The position numbers were made by a program, and so were the translations under genes. The notes beneath the pieces are model-generated. The model ran no database searches. It was not told the origin of the DNA and worked only from the letters and a program-made list of their open reading frames with translations. 53,754 nucleotides of DNA from positions 1 through 53,754 of the IMG/VR virus record IMGVR_UViG_3300005290_000038. One strand, written 5' to 3'. This DNA is from a virus. Shown piece by piece: positions 31,628-38,781 of this stretch (its first letter is position 1; each line of letters opens with the position of its first letter).

Positions 31628-32674
31628 CTAGTCCACGCTGATTTCATGGTCTTTTGGCACCAGTTTGAGCACGTGGGCTGATTCGACAGGCTTGACGAAG
31701 TGGCCGCGCGCTTGCAATCGCTCCAGTCCTTCGAGTGCCCAGTTGAAAATCGCCTGCCCGGAGAGCTTGATTTGCCGCTTGATGTTCTCGTCCTGTTTGG
31801 TTTCTTCCATCGGCGGGAACTGAATCACGACCACGCGGCGGGTCAGGCCGATGCCGCTTTTGGGTATGTCCGGTATCTCGTTCATTGCCCAGAGAAACTT
31901 GGCCCGGCAGAACATCTCAAACGGGTCATGGTATTTACGATCTACGACCACGCCCTCGCCGGAGATGAGCTGGTTGAGAATCTGTGCTTGTCGAACGCTG
32001 GCAGGCTGCTCGGCAGCAATGGCTAAGGTTTTCCCTGACAAGTGGCTCAGGCCAAACCGGGCTTCGAGGTTAGCGATACTGAACGTCGTCACTCGGTTGC
32101 CAAACGCTGCTCGTAGTCCGTCGAGAAAGGTTGACTTGCCGCACCCCGATGGCCCGTAGAGCCACACGGCTGTCTCTTTCATCGTGTCGGTGGTTAAGGC
32201 GTACCCGGCAAACTCCTGAAGAAACGAGAGGCAGTCTGAGGGGATTACGGCATCCAGGTAGTACTCCCACACGTCGGAGCGCACTGCCGGGTCGTAGTCA
32301 AAGGGAAAGGTTGAGGTCAGGTAGTGCTTCCAGTCATGCGGCTTGCGTTGGCGGGTGCTGATTTCCAGCGTGCAGTCGTTGAACGTGATCAAGTCTGCAT
32401 TGCTGTCCATCAAGCCGTCGGGCTTGGAGCACTTCACGCGGATTAGTTCAACGATACTGGAAAGCGTGGGTGCGGTAGCGGTAATCTGCAACTTGCTATC
32501 CTTGTCGATTATCGCTTGCGCTTCCTGAGCAACCTGAAACTCCGGTATCTGCTGCCAGAGCTTGCCGTTGAAGCGAAACCACTGACCCGAGGTGAAGACG
32601 GTCTGCCGGTGAAGACGAAGCAGCGTATCGCGAACAAACACGTGTGGCCTGCTTCTGGGGGATTTTCCTGCCAT
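31628..32674 (-). CDS. D5-like SF3 replicative helicase
   Basis: This 348-residue protein has a D5_N-type N-terminal half (FTSGQWFRFNGKLWQ; DLITFNDCTLEI; FPFDYDP). The SF3 helicase core follows, with Walker A GPSGCGKST at about residues 174-182 and a later KFLWAMNEIPDIPKSGIGLTRR. Such proteins load at phage origins and unwind DNA. There is no primase domain, so priming must come from elsewhere. It follows the HTH gene by 10 nt on the minus strand, away from the plus-strand replication genes. Confidence 0.85.
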   Translation of the reverse strand: MAGKSPRSRPHVFVRDTLLRLHRQTVFTSGQWFRFNGKLWQQIPEFQVAQEAQAIIDKDSKLQITATAPTLSSIVELIRVKCSKPDGLMDSNADLITFNDCTLEISTRQRKPHDWKHYLTSTFPFDYDPAVRSDVWEYYLDAVIPSDCLSFLQEFAGYALTTDTMKETAVWLYGPSGCGKSTFLDGLRAAFGNRVTTFSIANLEARFGLSHLSGKTLAIAAEQPASVRQAQILNQLISGEGVVVDRKYHDPFEMFCRAKFLWAMNEIPDIPKSGIGLTRRVVVIQFPPMEETKQDENIKRQIKLSGQAIFNWALEGLERLQARGHFVKPVESAHVLKLVPKDHEISVD

Positions 32675-32683
32675 TGTAGGCGG

Positions 32684-32893
32684 TTACTTGTGGCCGTTGC
32701 TGTTGGATTGCGCTGGTTTAGGACCGGGCTTGCGCTTGTCGGCCAGCACTCGCTCTGCCTGACGAAGCGTGAGCAGGAACACTGTACCCGCACGAATCGG
32801 CTGGATCTTCAACCGCTTGATGCGCTTCTGAATAGTCCGCTGCCCGATACCTGCCTGCTTTGAGATTTCCAGCGTAGTGACAAGATTAGTCAT
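32684..32893 (-). CDS. HTH regulator upstream of D5-like helicase
   Basis: This 69-residue protein has an HTH (LVTTLEISKQAGIGQRTIQK then RIKRLKIQPIRAGTVFLL) and a basic Pro/Lys-rich tail, similar in layout to the regulators at 27051 and 41626. It is transcribed from a promoter with a perfect TATAAT, divergently from the gene at 33010. Confidence 0.75.
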   Translation of the reverse strand: MTNLVTTLEISKQAGIGQRTIQKRIKRLKIQPIRAGTVFLLTLRQAERVLADKRKPGPKPAQSNSNGHK

Positions 32894-32902
32894 CGCCCGC
32901 CG

Positions 32903-32930
32903 ATTATACCCGCATTCGCGGGCGCGTCAA
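32903..32930 (-). promoter_or_regulatory. Leftward promoter with perfect -10 and flanking dyad
   Basis: TTGACG (32930-32925), 16-nt spacer and TATAAT (32908-32903) on the minus strand; the ATG at 32893 follows after 9 nt. A perfect 7-bp inverted repeat CGCCCGC (32894-32900) / GCGGGCG (32918-32924) brackets the -10 box, a likely repressor site. Confidence 0.7.
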
Positions 32931-32948
32931 GAAAATTAAAAATAGGTG

Positions 32949-32977
32949 TTGACAATTCGTTCGCGCGGGCGTACTGT
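32949..32977 (+). promoter_or_regulatory. Rightward promoter for second early block
   Basis: A perfect TTGACA (32949-32954) and TACTGT (32972-32977) with a 17-nt spacer. The first gene starts at 33010 with GAAGGAG upstream, so this transcript has a normal leader. Confidence 0.6.
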
Positions 32978-33009
32978 GTGCTTACCTTGAAAATCGAAGG
33001 AGCCAAACG

Positions 33010-33210
33010 ATGGAAGTTAAATACCCAAATATTCAAGTGCGATTATCGGAGCAGGATGGGAACGCTTTCTCCATCATCAGCAGAGTACGACGGGCGATGC
33101 TGAAAAGCGGCGTTCCGCCTGATGAAATTGAGGAGTTCTCGACAGAGGCAATGAGCGGTGACTATGACCACTTGCTTCAGACGGCGATGAAGTGGGTCAA
33201 CGTGGTCTAG
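33010..33210 (+). CDS. Conserved-type small phage protein, unknown
   Basis: This 66-residue protein (YPNIQVRLSEQDGNAFSIIS, MLKSGVPPDEIEEF, SGDYDHLLQTAMKWVNV) has the look of a widespread phage/bacterial family of unknown function. It is first in its transcription unit with a good ribosome binding site. Confidence 0.7.
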   Translation: MEVKYPNIQVRLSEQDGNAFSIISRVRRAMLKSGVPPDEIEEFSTEAMSGDYDHLLQTAMKWVNVV

Positions 33211-33244
33211 CCTCCTGCTCACGATGAAACGGGACAGGAGAGGG

Positions 33245-33508
33245 ATGATGGATGACGTGATCTGTGAGACTTGTTTCAAGCCGATTGGCTCACTGCCGTT
33301 CTATGCGGTGCATGTGGAGTGTTGTTCAGACAGTGACGGCGTGTCGCTGGACGGTCAAGAGTTCTATGAATTGATGCAAGCCTATCGCCATGCACCCCTG
33401 AACGACCAGAGCGGAGTTGTAGCAGCGTTTGAGGCGGTCAAGACGTTCATTCGTGACTCGTCACACTCATCTGACAACCCCGACGAAGGAGACGAAGATG
33501 GGCGCTGA
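33245..33508 (+). CDS. Small CxxC protein, unknown
   Basis: This 87-residue product starts MMDDVICETCFKPIGSLPFY. The AGGAGAGGG site lies just before ATG 33245/33248; an earlier in-frame ATG at 33224 lies before that site and is less likely. It has an acidic C-terminus overlapping the next start. Confidence 0.6.
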   Translation: MMDDVICETCFKPIGSLPFYAVHVECCSDSDGVSLDGQEFYELMQAYRHAPLNDQSGVVAAFEAVKTFIRDSSHSSDNPDEGDEDGR

Positions 33509-33854
33509 TAACTGGGCAATCTGCCCAAAATGCCGAGTAGCTGCAATCAAGGTCAGAGAGAAGCTTTATAGCAAGGCCGAGAAAGCCTATGGCTCCAAGT
33601 CCGCCGATGAGTACCTTGCCCTACGAGCCGAGGCGGAGAAGCCGTTAGCAATGGAGCAAACGCTCCGCGAGGATTATGGGCTTGGTGTTGGTATTGACGG
33701 GGTTTTTGGAGTGGGCTACCGAGCGCGGTGTACGACCTGCGGGTTTAGTTACGAGTACCAGCATAACGAGACGGCGATAACGGTTGACGACCGCTACACT
33801 GAAGACGCGACTGCTGATGATCCGTATGGTTACAACTACCGAAGGAGCGCGTAG
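33498..33854 (+). CDS. Zinc-ribbon protein, unknown
   Basis: This 118-residue protein has CPKC near residue 9 and CTTC near residue 85, flanking a helical insert, which suggests one zinc ribbon. The start MGADNWAICPKC is preceded by AAGGAGACGAAG. Confidence 0.65.
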   Translation: MGADNWAICPKCRVAAIKVREKLYSKAEKAYGSKSADEYLALRAEAEKPLAMEQTLREDYGLGVGIDGVFGVGYRARCTTCGFSYEYQHNETAITVDDRYTEDATADDPYGYNYRRSA

Positions 33855-33900
33855 CCGGACAAGCACCCACCGCTGAAACCGGGGGAGAGGGAGGTGGATG

Positions 33901-34167
33901 ATGGCGAGTGATAGTGATAACCAGTGGCGACCGATAGCTACGGCCCCAAGAGATGGGACGCGCGTACTGGTCTACTTCAAGGGCAAAGGAGTACGTGAGG
34001 TTCACTGGACTTCCCGGTGGTCTGATAATCCCGTGGAAGACGGACTCTGGCACGTTGACGACGATAAACATGGTCCGTATCCGCTTCGTGGCTACTGCGA
34101 CGGCGACGATACCCACTGGATGCCGCTCCCCGCACCACCCGTAACGAAACCGGAGGATGAGGGATGA
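33901..34167 (+). CDS. DUF551 family protein
   Basis: This 88-residue protein has the DUF551 signature: QWRPIATAPRDGTRVLVYF at the start and DDTHWMPLPAPP at the end. The family is common in phage early regions and its function is unknown. GGAGG lies 6 nt before ATG 33901. Confidence 0.8.
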   Translation: MASDSDNQWRPIATAPRDGTRVLVYFKGKGVREVHWTSRWSDNPVEDGLWHVDDDKHGPYPLRGYCDGDDTHWMPLPAPPVTKPEDEG

Positions 34168-34565
34168 GCGAGGGGGCGGTGACAACGGAGATTATTAACA
34201 CCTACGACCAGTTGAAGACGGCGCTGGATTCCGGCTTCGATAAGCGCAAGGCCATTGCAATCAGTTACCACGCGCCTGACAGGTCTAACAGTCGTGATAT
34301 TTCTGTTCAGCAATGGTCCGTCTGGTCGCCGCTGTTTCAGACTGACCCTCACGCCCACTGGTCAGACCGTGGCGCTAAGACGTTTTCTCTGCATAGCCAC
34401 GGCGGTAACGGATCACACAAAGACCGTAAGGACGCCGCGCTTCAAGTGGCAATGAAGTGGGCCGAGGAAAGGTACGGCGTCATTGAGTGGGCCAAGAATC
34501 GGCAAGGTGACTACGTTGCAAAGAAAATCAACGACAGGTTTCCGGTGAGAAAGAGGCAACGATGA
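34164..34565 (+). CDS. Early protein, unknown
   Basis: This 133-residue protein has EIINTYDQLKTALDSGFDKR then a Ser/His/Trp-rich centre (QQWSVWSPLF; AHWSDRGAKTFSLHSHGG) and a basic tail. It is coupled to both neighbours by 4-nt overlaps. Confidence 0.6.
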   Translation: MSEGAVTTEIINTYDQLKTALDSGFDKRKAIAISYHAPDRSNSRDISVQQWSVWSPLFQTDPHAHWSDRGAKTFSLHSHGGNGSHKDRKDAALQVAMKWAEERYGVIEWAKNRQGDYVAKKINDRFPVRKRQR

Positions 34566-34783
34566 CCACCGGCAACAACGAGCGTGATGAGAGATTGAGT
34601 TACGGGACGCAGACACTGCCATCTCCTGACGGCTACTCCGTCCCTTGCCGTTGCGGCACGACCTTGACATGGCACGTTGGTAATCACGGACAGAACGCCG
34701 CTGATTGTCCATGCGGCATGTCCTACTACGCAACCGACGAAGCAACGGTGAAGATTGAAGGGTACGACAGGAACGCGCTATGA
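34562..34783 (+). CDS. Small zinc-ribbon protein, unknown
   Basis: This 73-residue protein contains VPCRCGTTLTWHVGNHG and CPCGMSYYA, a compact zinc ribbon of the kind found in transcription-factor-like phage proteins. Confidence 0.65.
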   Translation: MTTGNNERDERLSYGTQTLPSPDGYSVPCRCGTTLTWHVGNHGQNAADCPCGMSYYATDEATVKIEGYDRNAL

Positions 34784-35172
34784 CAACTGATAACAATCAG
34801 ACAGTGACTGGCGTACACGATTCAGCAACCTGCAAGTGCGAGTTCTGCGCTTGGACCAACCAGACAGCAGCACTGGACAGAGCTGATCTGTTAACCGAAG
34901 TCAAGCAACACGGTCAGTACGCATCACTGGCAACGGTGCGCTGTGCCGTGGCGGACGTGCTTGACACCTACCCGCCTGCGAACGTTGGCAGCAGAGCCTC
35001 GTGGCAGTTTTGGCCGGGCGACGAAAGTGAGACGGAGACGCTGACACGGGTAGCGTTCATCGACGCCGTAACTCAACGTGTTGCTCAACTACAAGCCCCG
35101 CCACACAACTTTGACGCGGGGTTGCGGAAGTCGGTTGAGAAGGAAAGGAGAGACGATGAAGCCACCGCTTAG
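34780..35172 (+). CDS. CxC/CxxC early protein, unknown
   Basis: This 130-residue protein has an N-terminal CKCEFCAWTN and a central helical region (LATVRCAVADVLDTYPP) with FWPGDESETETLTRVAF. No family recognised. Confidence 0.6.
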   Translation: MTTDNNQTVTGVHDSATCKCEFCAWTNQTAALDRADLLTEVKQHGQYASLATVRCAVADVLDTYPPANVGSRASWQFWPGDESETETLTRVAFIDAVTQRVAQLQAPPHNFDAGLRKSVEKERRDDEATA

Positions 35173-35353
35173 AATACGGGAATTTCAGACTAGCTGTAAT
35201 CACTGCTGGCATCGGAGACGCGGGCCGATAATGATGGTTATCCCTGATGGTCACACGGTTCAGGAGTGTTGCAAGTGTCATCAGACGCGAACGGTTCACG
35301 CTGACCATGTGTGGTCGCAGCCGGATTGCGGCTACACGGAGCAACCACGATGA
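35156..35353 (+). CDS. Zinc-ribbon protein, unknown
   Basis: This 65-residue product starts MKPPLRIREFQTSCNHCWHR and has CCKCHQTRTVHADH, a full zinc ribbon. AAGGAAAGGAG precedes the ATG, which is why it is preferred to a longer frame beginning at 35078. Confidence 0.65.
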   Translation: MKPPLRIREFQTSCNHCWHRRRGPIMMVIPDGHTVQECCKCHQTRTVHADHVWSQPDCGYTEQPR

Positions 35354-35565
35354 TTAACCCAGACACCCTGCTGGAGAGACTGCGGGAACGGGTGATGGAG
35401 CCTGACGACTACTACCGTGGGTACTGCGGCAACTGTAACGCGCAACTGACCACAGCCGACGTTGACGCTGATGAGTGCAGCAACTGCCACTCTCAACTAA
35501 GCGACCCTGAAGAGGAATACGCATGGTACAACGCTAACGGGCTGTTCAACGACGACGCTGACTAA
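35350..35565 (+). CDS. Zinc-ribbon protein, unknown
   Basis: This 71-residue protein (ATGA-coupled start) has YCGNCNAQL and CSNCHSQL, a zinc ribbon, and an acidic C-terminus with EEYAWYNANGLF. Confidence 0.65.
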   Translation: MINPDTLLERLRERVMEPDDYYRGYCGNCNAQLTTADVDADECSNCHSQLSDPEEEYAWYNANGLFNDDAD

Positions 35566-35595
35566 CCCAGCCCGCCGGTGAAGGAGAAGAAGTCT

Positions 35596-35893
35596 ATGAG
35601 CACGACACCTGATTACATTTTAGAAACCGACGCGCGACTTAAAGAAGCGTTTGATAACACCGCCCCGCAAACCCGCGCCGGATGCTGAGGGAGATGGCCC
35701 GCATCGTTATCTACGTTCGGAGATTCAGCACTTGGTGGAAACACAAACGAAGCTAATCGCGGCGTGCGAACTGGCGCGAAGAACATTAATCGCGTTCGCC
35801 GAAGAAGACGGCATAGAGAACCCCGAAGAGATAATCGCCGTGCGACAGATTGACGCTGCTTTAGCTTCGGCTCAGATACAGGAGAACCAGTGA
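35596..35893 (+). pseudogene. Frameshifted small early gene (or sequence error)
   Basis: An ATG at 35596 with a good AAGGAGAAG site opens a 30-codon frame (MSTTPDYILETDARLKEAFD) that hits TGA at 35686. The +1 frame continues with a plausible protein body (GDGPHRYLRSEIQHLVETQT and on to IQENQ) but has no ATG or GTG start of its own. Removing one base in the CAAACCC area (AAA to AA) joins them into one protein of about 98 residues. The downstream part could alternatively start at TTG 35651. Confidence 0.55.
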
Positions 35894-36180
35894 TGGCCCA
35901 ACCGAAGCCCGATGATAATTACAAGGACGCCTATCAAGGTCTTGTGCGCACGTTAGAGGAAGAAGCTGCGGCTATCGAGAAACTGGTTGCCGATGAGGAT
36001 TCATCATGTCCCGCACGTGAACTCAGACGCGAACGCGCCGCAACGCTGCGGTGGGTTATCGCGCTTGCTGACAATCTTGGAGCGGTGGACGTGGTGAGCA
36101 GTACTCAGACAGATAGCGGAGAAGGGAAAGTAACGATGGCTGACGAATACACGGTTGCCGCTAAAGGGGTTGAAGGATGA
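35893..36180 (+). CDS. Helical early protein, unknown
   Basis: This 95-residue acidic, helical protein (YKDAYQGLVRTLEEEAAAIE; ATLRWVIALADNLGAVDV) starts at an ATG that overlaps the previous TGA by one base. No family recognised. Confidence 0.55.
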   Translation: MAQPKPDDNYKDAYQGLVRTLEEEAAAIEKLVADEDSSCPARELRRERAATLRWVIALADNLGAVDVVSSTQTDSGEGKVTMADEYTVAAKGVEG

Positions 36181-36396
36181 GCACGGGATATTTCAACGAA
36201 GAACAAGAGGCGCACATGAAAGTATCTAGCCACGGTGCCGCGCAATCAACGATGCGCGTCCGGCTGGCATGTCGTCGCGACCGACCGCTGCGACTGTGGG
36301 CCATATAGGCCATGCGCGGTTAGCAGTTGCTTGTACTCCTGTCATTACACATCAGATCAGCATTGCTACGACCATCTGCGGGAGCAACAACCATGA
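36177..36396 (+). pseudogene. Frameshifted Cys-rich early gene (or sequence error)
   Basis: The ATG at 36177 (ATGA coupling) begins MSTGYFNEEQEAHMK and runs to TAG 36306. The +1 frame, open from 36220 to the TGA at 36394-36396, encodes a Cys/His-rich domain (SGWHVVATDRCDCGPYRPC, then SCLYSCHYTSDQHCYDHL). It ends in an ATGA overlap with the next gene, as a real gene here would. Reducing AAA at 36219-36221 to AA joins both into one ~72-residue protein. Confidence 0.6.
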
Positions 36397-36833
36397 CTAA
36401 ACCATCTACTACTACTCAGGAGACGCGGGAACTGGAACCGTGTCCGTTCTGCCCCGATGGAGCCGTACAGACTTGTTTCAGGGAAGCCAAGATCGGCGCA
36501 CACTCTGACGAGGTTGTGTTCCATTGGGTTGAATGCGACTGCGGCGCGCGCGGCCCTGAAGACCGCGACAAAGCTGAGGCGGAAAGACTCTGGAACACCC
36601 GCGCTCTTACTGACGAAGTAACCCGACTAAGAGAGGCGCTGGAGCTGGAACCGCACAAGAAAATCAACCTGCTAACTGTTCTTGAGCATCAGGTACATCG
36701 CAACCATGAATACCATCCTGACCAGTGCGCAGAGTGTTCGTTGACACAGACCATCGCGGAACGGATGCGCGACGAGTTGGGATTAACCACTCGCGCCGCT
36801 CTACAACCAAAGGCTGAAGAGGAGCAGAAATGA
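36393..36833 (+). CDS. Lar-like restriction alleviation / zinc-ribbon protein
   Basis: This 146-residue protein has the Lar-type N-terminal fold: ELEPCPFCPDGAVQT, then FHWVECDCGARGPEDRDKAE and AERLWNTRA. Lar-family proteins counter type I restriction in some phages. The C-terminal half (EHQVHRNHEYHPDQCAECSL) is an extra Cys/His-containing region. The homology is to the family; anti-restriction activity here is inference. Confidence 0.7.
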   Translation: MTKPSTTTQETRELEPCPFCPDGAVQTCFREAKIGAHSDEVVFHWVECDCGARGPEDRDKAEAERLWNTRALTDEVTRLREALELEPHKKINLLTVLEHQVHRNHEYHPDQCAECSLTQTIAERMRDELGLTTRAALQPKAEEEQK

Positions 36834-37039
36834 ACACGCCACACGGATTCGCTGAGACGCCGCCGATACTGCAAGACGCTGGCCCACAGATGGAAGATTA
36901 TCCCGATTGGGATTCGTGGTACTTCGCCCGTCAGATGTGGGTCATGGAGCGCATGACTGGCAGCGTCGATCCGCGCATGAAAGCAGCAGCCGAAAGAATG
37001 CGCATCCGCCGCGACTCTACCGGAGAGGAAGGAAGCTGA
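36830..37039 (+). CDS. Small early protein, unknown
   Basis: This 69-residue protein (acidic, Trp/Tyr-rich DYPDWDSWYFARQMWVMERM) starts in an ATGA overlap. Its frame continues open beyond its TGA into the next coding region, but that is more likely coincidence with the frameshifted gene than readthrough. Confidence 0.6.
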   Translation: MNTPHGFAETPPILQDAGPQMEDYPDWDSWYFARQMWVMERMTGSVDPRMKAAAERMRIRRDSTGEEGS

Positions 37040-37040
37040 G

Positions 37041-37303
37041 ATGCCGCAACTGAGAACCGATGCGATGTCGCCTTAGAAGCCGTTGAATACATCCGCAACG
37101 ATGAGGCTTATGTAGCAGCGCGGGCGTGGCTTCAGCAAGTCCGCGAAGTGCTGGACGGCCTGCGTGGCCGATACGTCAAGGACTGCTGGTGCGATGCTGG
37201 CGACGACGCGGAGCATTACGTTTCATGTAAACGTGCCCGCGCTCTCTACCAGCGACTTCGCGTAGACGGCGGAAAGGACACAAACAATGCCACTGAAGGA
37301 TGA
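37041..37303 (+). pseudogene. Early gene missing one base after its start codon (or sequence error)
   Basis: The ATG at 37041 leads to a stop after 11 codons. The -1 frame is open to TGA 37301 and encodes a convincing protein (ENRCDVALEAVEYIRNDEAY, YVKDCWCDAGDDAEHYVSCK). That frame contains no start codon in its first part. Adding a G after ATG gives M-AATENRCDVAL..., a clean start. The end overlaps the next gene start, as elsewhere in the operon. Confidence 0.65.
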
Positions 37304-37616
37304 AACACTAAAGGCAATGAAAGAAGCGGCGGAGAAGGCGCTGCACGCTGGCTGCTCGACTGTTCCTAATGCGGTGAAATGGGAAGCGGCTACCGAGTTT
37401 CTGACGTTCACCGAACACGTCTCCGCTCTCATTGCCGACTATGAACGGCAGTTTACGCGCGGGTACGTGTGCGCGGCGGCTGAGATCATGCGAACGCACG
37501 GCAATAAGCAGATCGCGCGTGACGTTCTGCGCAGCGCGGGGAAGGTTGATTGGAACGACATCAACGAAGCAGATCGTGAAGCGTTGGGTGACTTGGCCCA
37601 CAGCAAAGGGAAGTGA
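37287..37616 (+). CDS. Helical early protein, unknown
   Basis: This 109-residue protein is helical throughout (TLKAMKEAAEKALHAGCSTV; WEAATEFLTFTEHVSALIAD; NDINEADREALGDLAHS). GGAAAGGA lies before the ATG. No family recognised. Confidence 0.65.
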   Translation: MPLKDETLKAMKEAAEKALHAGCSTVPNAVKWEAATEFLTFTEHVSALIADYERQFTRGYVCAAAEIMRTHGNKQIARDVLRSAGKVDWNDINEADREALGDLAHSKGK

Positions 37617-37626
37617 AGGGAGAGGG

Positions 37627-37860
37627 ATGGGCGAGAGGTTGACGGTTGAATCCATGATGGCCCAAATACAGGAGACCTTTCCACGGTGCAAATATTTTGC
37701 CATTACGGAATCCGTCGGATCTCCCCGAAAGCGCTATTGGCTGAAATTTGGTCCTGCGTTCTATAGCCCCGATGTCATAAGCGTGTGGGGCGATACCTTA
37801 GACGAAGTGATGGCACAGGTTCATAAGTGGGTGGCAGCACGAGGTAAAAGGCAGCTATGA
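37627..37860 (+). CDS. Small alpha/beta early protein, unknown
   Basis: This 77-residue product (MGERLTVESMMAQIQETFPR; YFAITESVGSPRKRYWLKFG; DEVMAQVHKWVAAR) starts just after GGGAGAGGG. The order suggests a small mixed alpha/beta fold. A longer frame upstream is a shadow of the previous gene. Confidence 0.65.
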   Translation: MGERLTVESMMAQIQETFPRCKYFAITESVGSPRKRYWLKFGPAFYSPDVISVWGDTLDEVMAQVHKWVAARGKRQL

Positions 37861-38030
37861 AACATAAACTTCTCTACCTGTTAATCGCCCTGCTGACCTT
37901 CATCTTTGGCCTGTGGCTGACTCCGCGCTACACGAGGTTTAGATGCGTGGTCCATGAGCCGGTACAGTCGGGAGAGTTTGACTCCAGTAAGAGCTTGCTG
38001 GAGATAGTAAAGGGTGGTGAATCGGAGTGA
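37857..38030 (+). CDS. Small membrane-anchored or secreted protein
   Basis: This 57-codon gene is coupled on both sides (ATGA at 37857, GTGA at 38027). The product has an N-terminal transmembrane or signal segment (KLLYLLIALLTFIFGLWL, residues 4-21) and a ~35-residue hydrophilic tail with one Cys. Topology and role unknown. Confidence 0.6.
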   Translation: MKHKLLYLLIALLTFIFGLWLTPRYTRFRCVVHEPVQSGEFDSSKSLLEIVKGGESE

Positions 38031-38230
38031 GCACTGGAGAGAAGCCAACTACGATCACGCTTGAGCCACCGTGGTGGCGTTGTAAAAACGGGACTGAGTT
38101 TCGCTGTGGCCCAAACAGGCCCGCGCGGTGCCCGGTATGTCGAAGCGAAAACATCGAGATGGTCACTGATGTTGATCCGTTACTTCGATCACGTCCCGGC
38201 GACGCTACTCCTGTTCCAAGGAAACAGTGA
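38027..38230 (+). CDS. Small zinc-ribbon protein, unknown
   Basis: This 67-residue protein starts at GTG overlapping the previous stop. It has WRCKNGTEFRCGPNRPARCP followed by VCRSENIEMV, a four-Cys zinc-binding pattern. It is the last gene before a terminator-like structure. Confidence 0.65.
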   Translation: MSTGEKPTTITLEPPWWRCKNGTEFRCGPNRPARCPVCRSENIEMVTDVDPLLRSRPGDATPVPRKQ

Positions 38231-38256
38231 CGCGAAAGTTTATGTGAACAGGTAAG

Positions 38257-38302
38257 CGCCGCTCCTGTTTACCGAACGACACAACCAGCGGCGTTTCTTT
38301 TT
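38257..38302 (+). terminator. Terminator-like hairpin with competing upstream stem
   Basis: CGCCGCT (38257-38263) pairs with AGCGGCG (38287-38293), followed by TTTCTTTTT (38294-38302), an intrinsic terminator pattern. An upstream AACAGG can pair with CCTGTT, which lies inside the terminator loop, so the two stems exclude each other. The U-tract overlaps the ribosome binding site of the next gene. Confidence 0.5.
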
Positions 38303-38318
38303 GGAGGTAGAACCCAAG

Positions 38319-38495
38319 ATGAACGATCAACTGAGAGTAGACGTGACCGAACAGGTGAAATCACTGGTAGCAAAAGCGGAGAAAGCCGAGAAGGCCGACG
38401 ACGCTTTGAAGTTCTCGCAAGCTGCGTGTAATGCGGCGAACGCAGCCTGTGCCACCAATGCCGCGAACCGGATGCTCCATCCGTCGGATAGTTAG
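38319..38495 (+). CDS. Small helical Ala-rich protein, unknown
   Basis: This 58-residue protein is one continuous amphipathic Ala/Lys helix pattern (VKSLVAKAEKAEKADDALKF) with two Cys. TGGAGG lies 11-12 nt before the ATG. Function unknown. Confidence 0.6.
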   Translation: MNDQLRVDVTEQVKSLVAKAEKAEKADDALKFSQAACNAANAACATNAANRMLHPSDS

Positions 38496-38568
38496 CTAGC
38501 GTCAGCGAGGGGGTCGTCCGTCACGGGATGGCCCGCTCGCGCCGCTCTACAACCCAAAGGGAGTGATA

Positions 38569-38781
38569 ATGACTAACGATCAATCTGAGCCACGACTATC
38601 CGAGGCTGACAGGCATGCGCTGTCGCGGTTACCTGATAACGGATGGTTCTGCGTAGGGGACGTTTCCTATATGGTTCGCAATCCGCGCTATCGCTGTGAT
38701 CGGCTCGTTGAAAAGGGAGCGCTGGAGGATCGAGTTGTAGGCGAGATTCCGCATCTGCACACGGAGTACAGGAAATTATGA
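38569..38781 (+). CDS. Winged-helix-like small protein
   Basis: This 70-residue protein (SEADRHALSRLPDNGWFCVG, then YRCDRLVEKGALEDRVVG) has the helix-helix-turn-wing rhythm of small winged-helix DNA-binding proteins. AAAGGGAG precedes ATG 38569. The family assignment is tentative. Confidence 0.6.
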   Translation: MTNDQSEPRLSEADRHALSRLPDNGWFCVGDVSYMVRNPRYRCDRLVEKGALEDRVVGEIPHLHTEYRKL

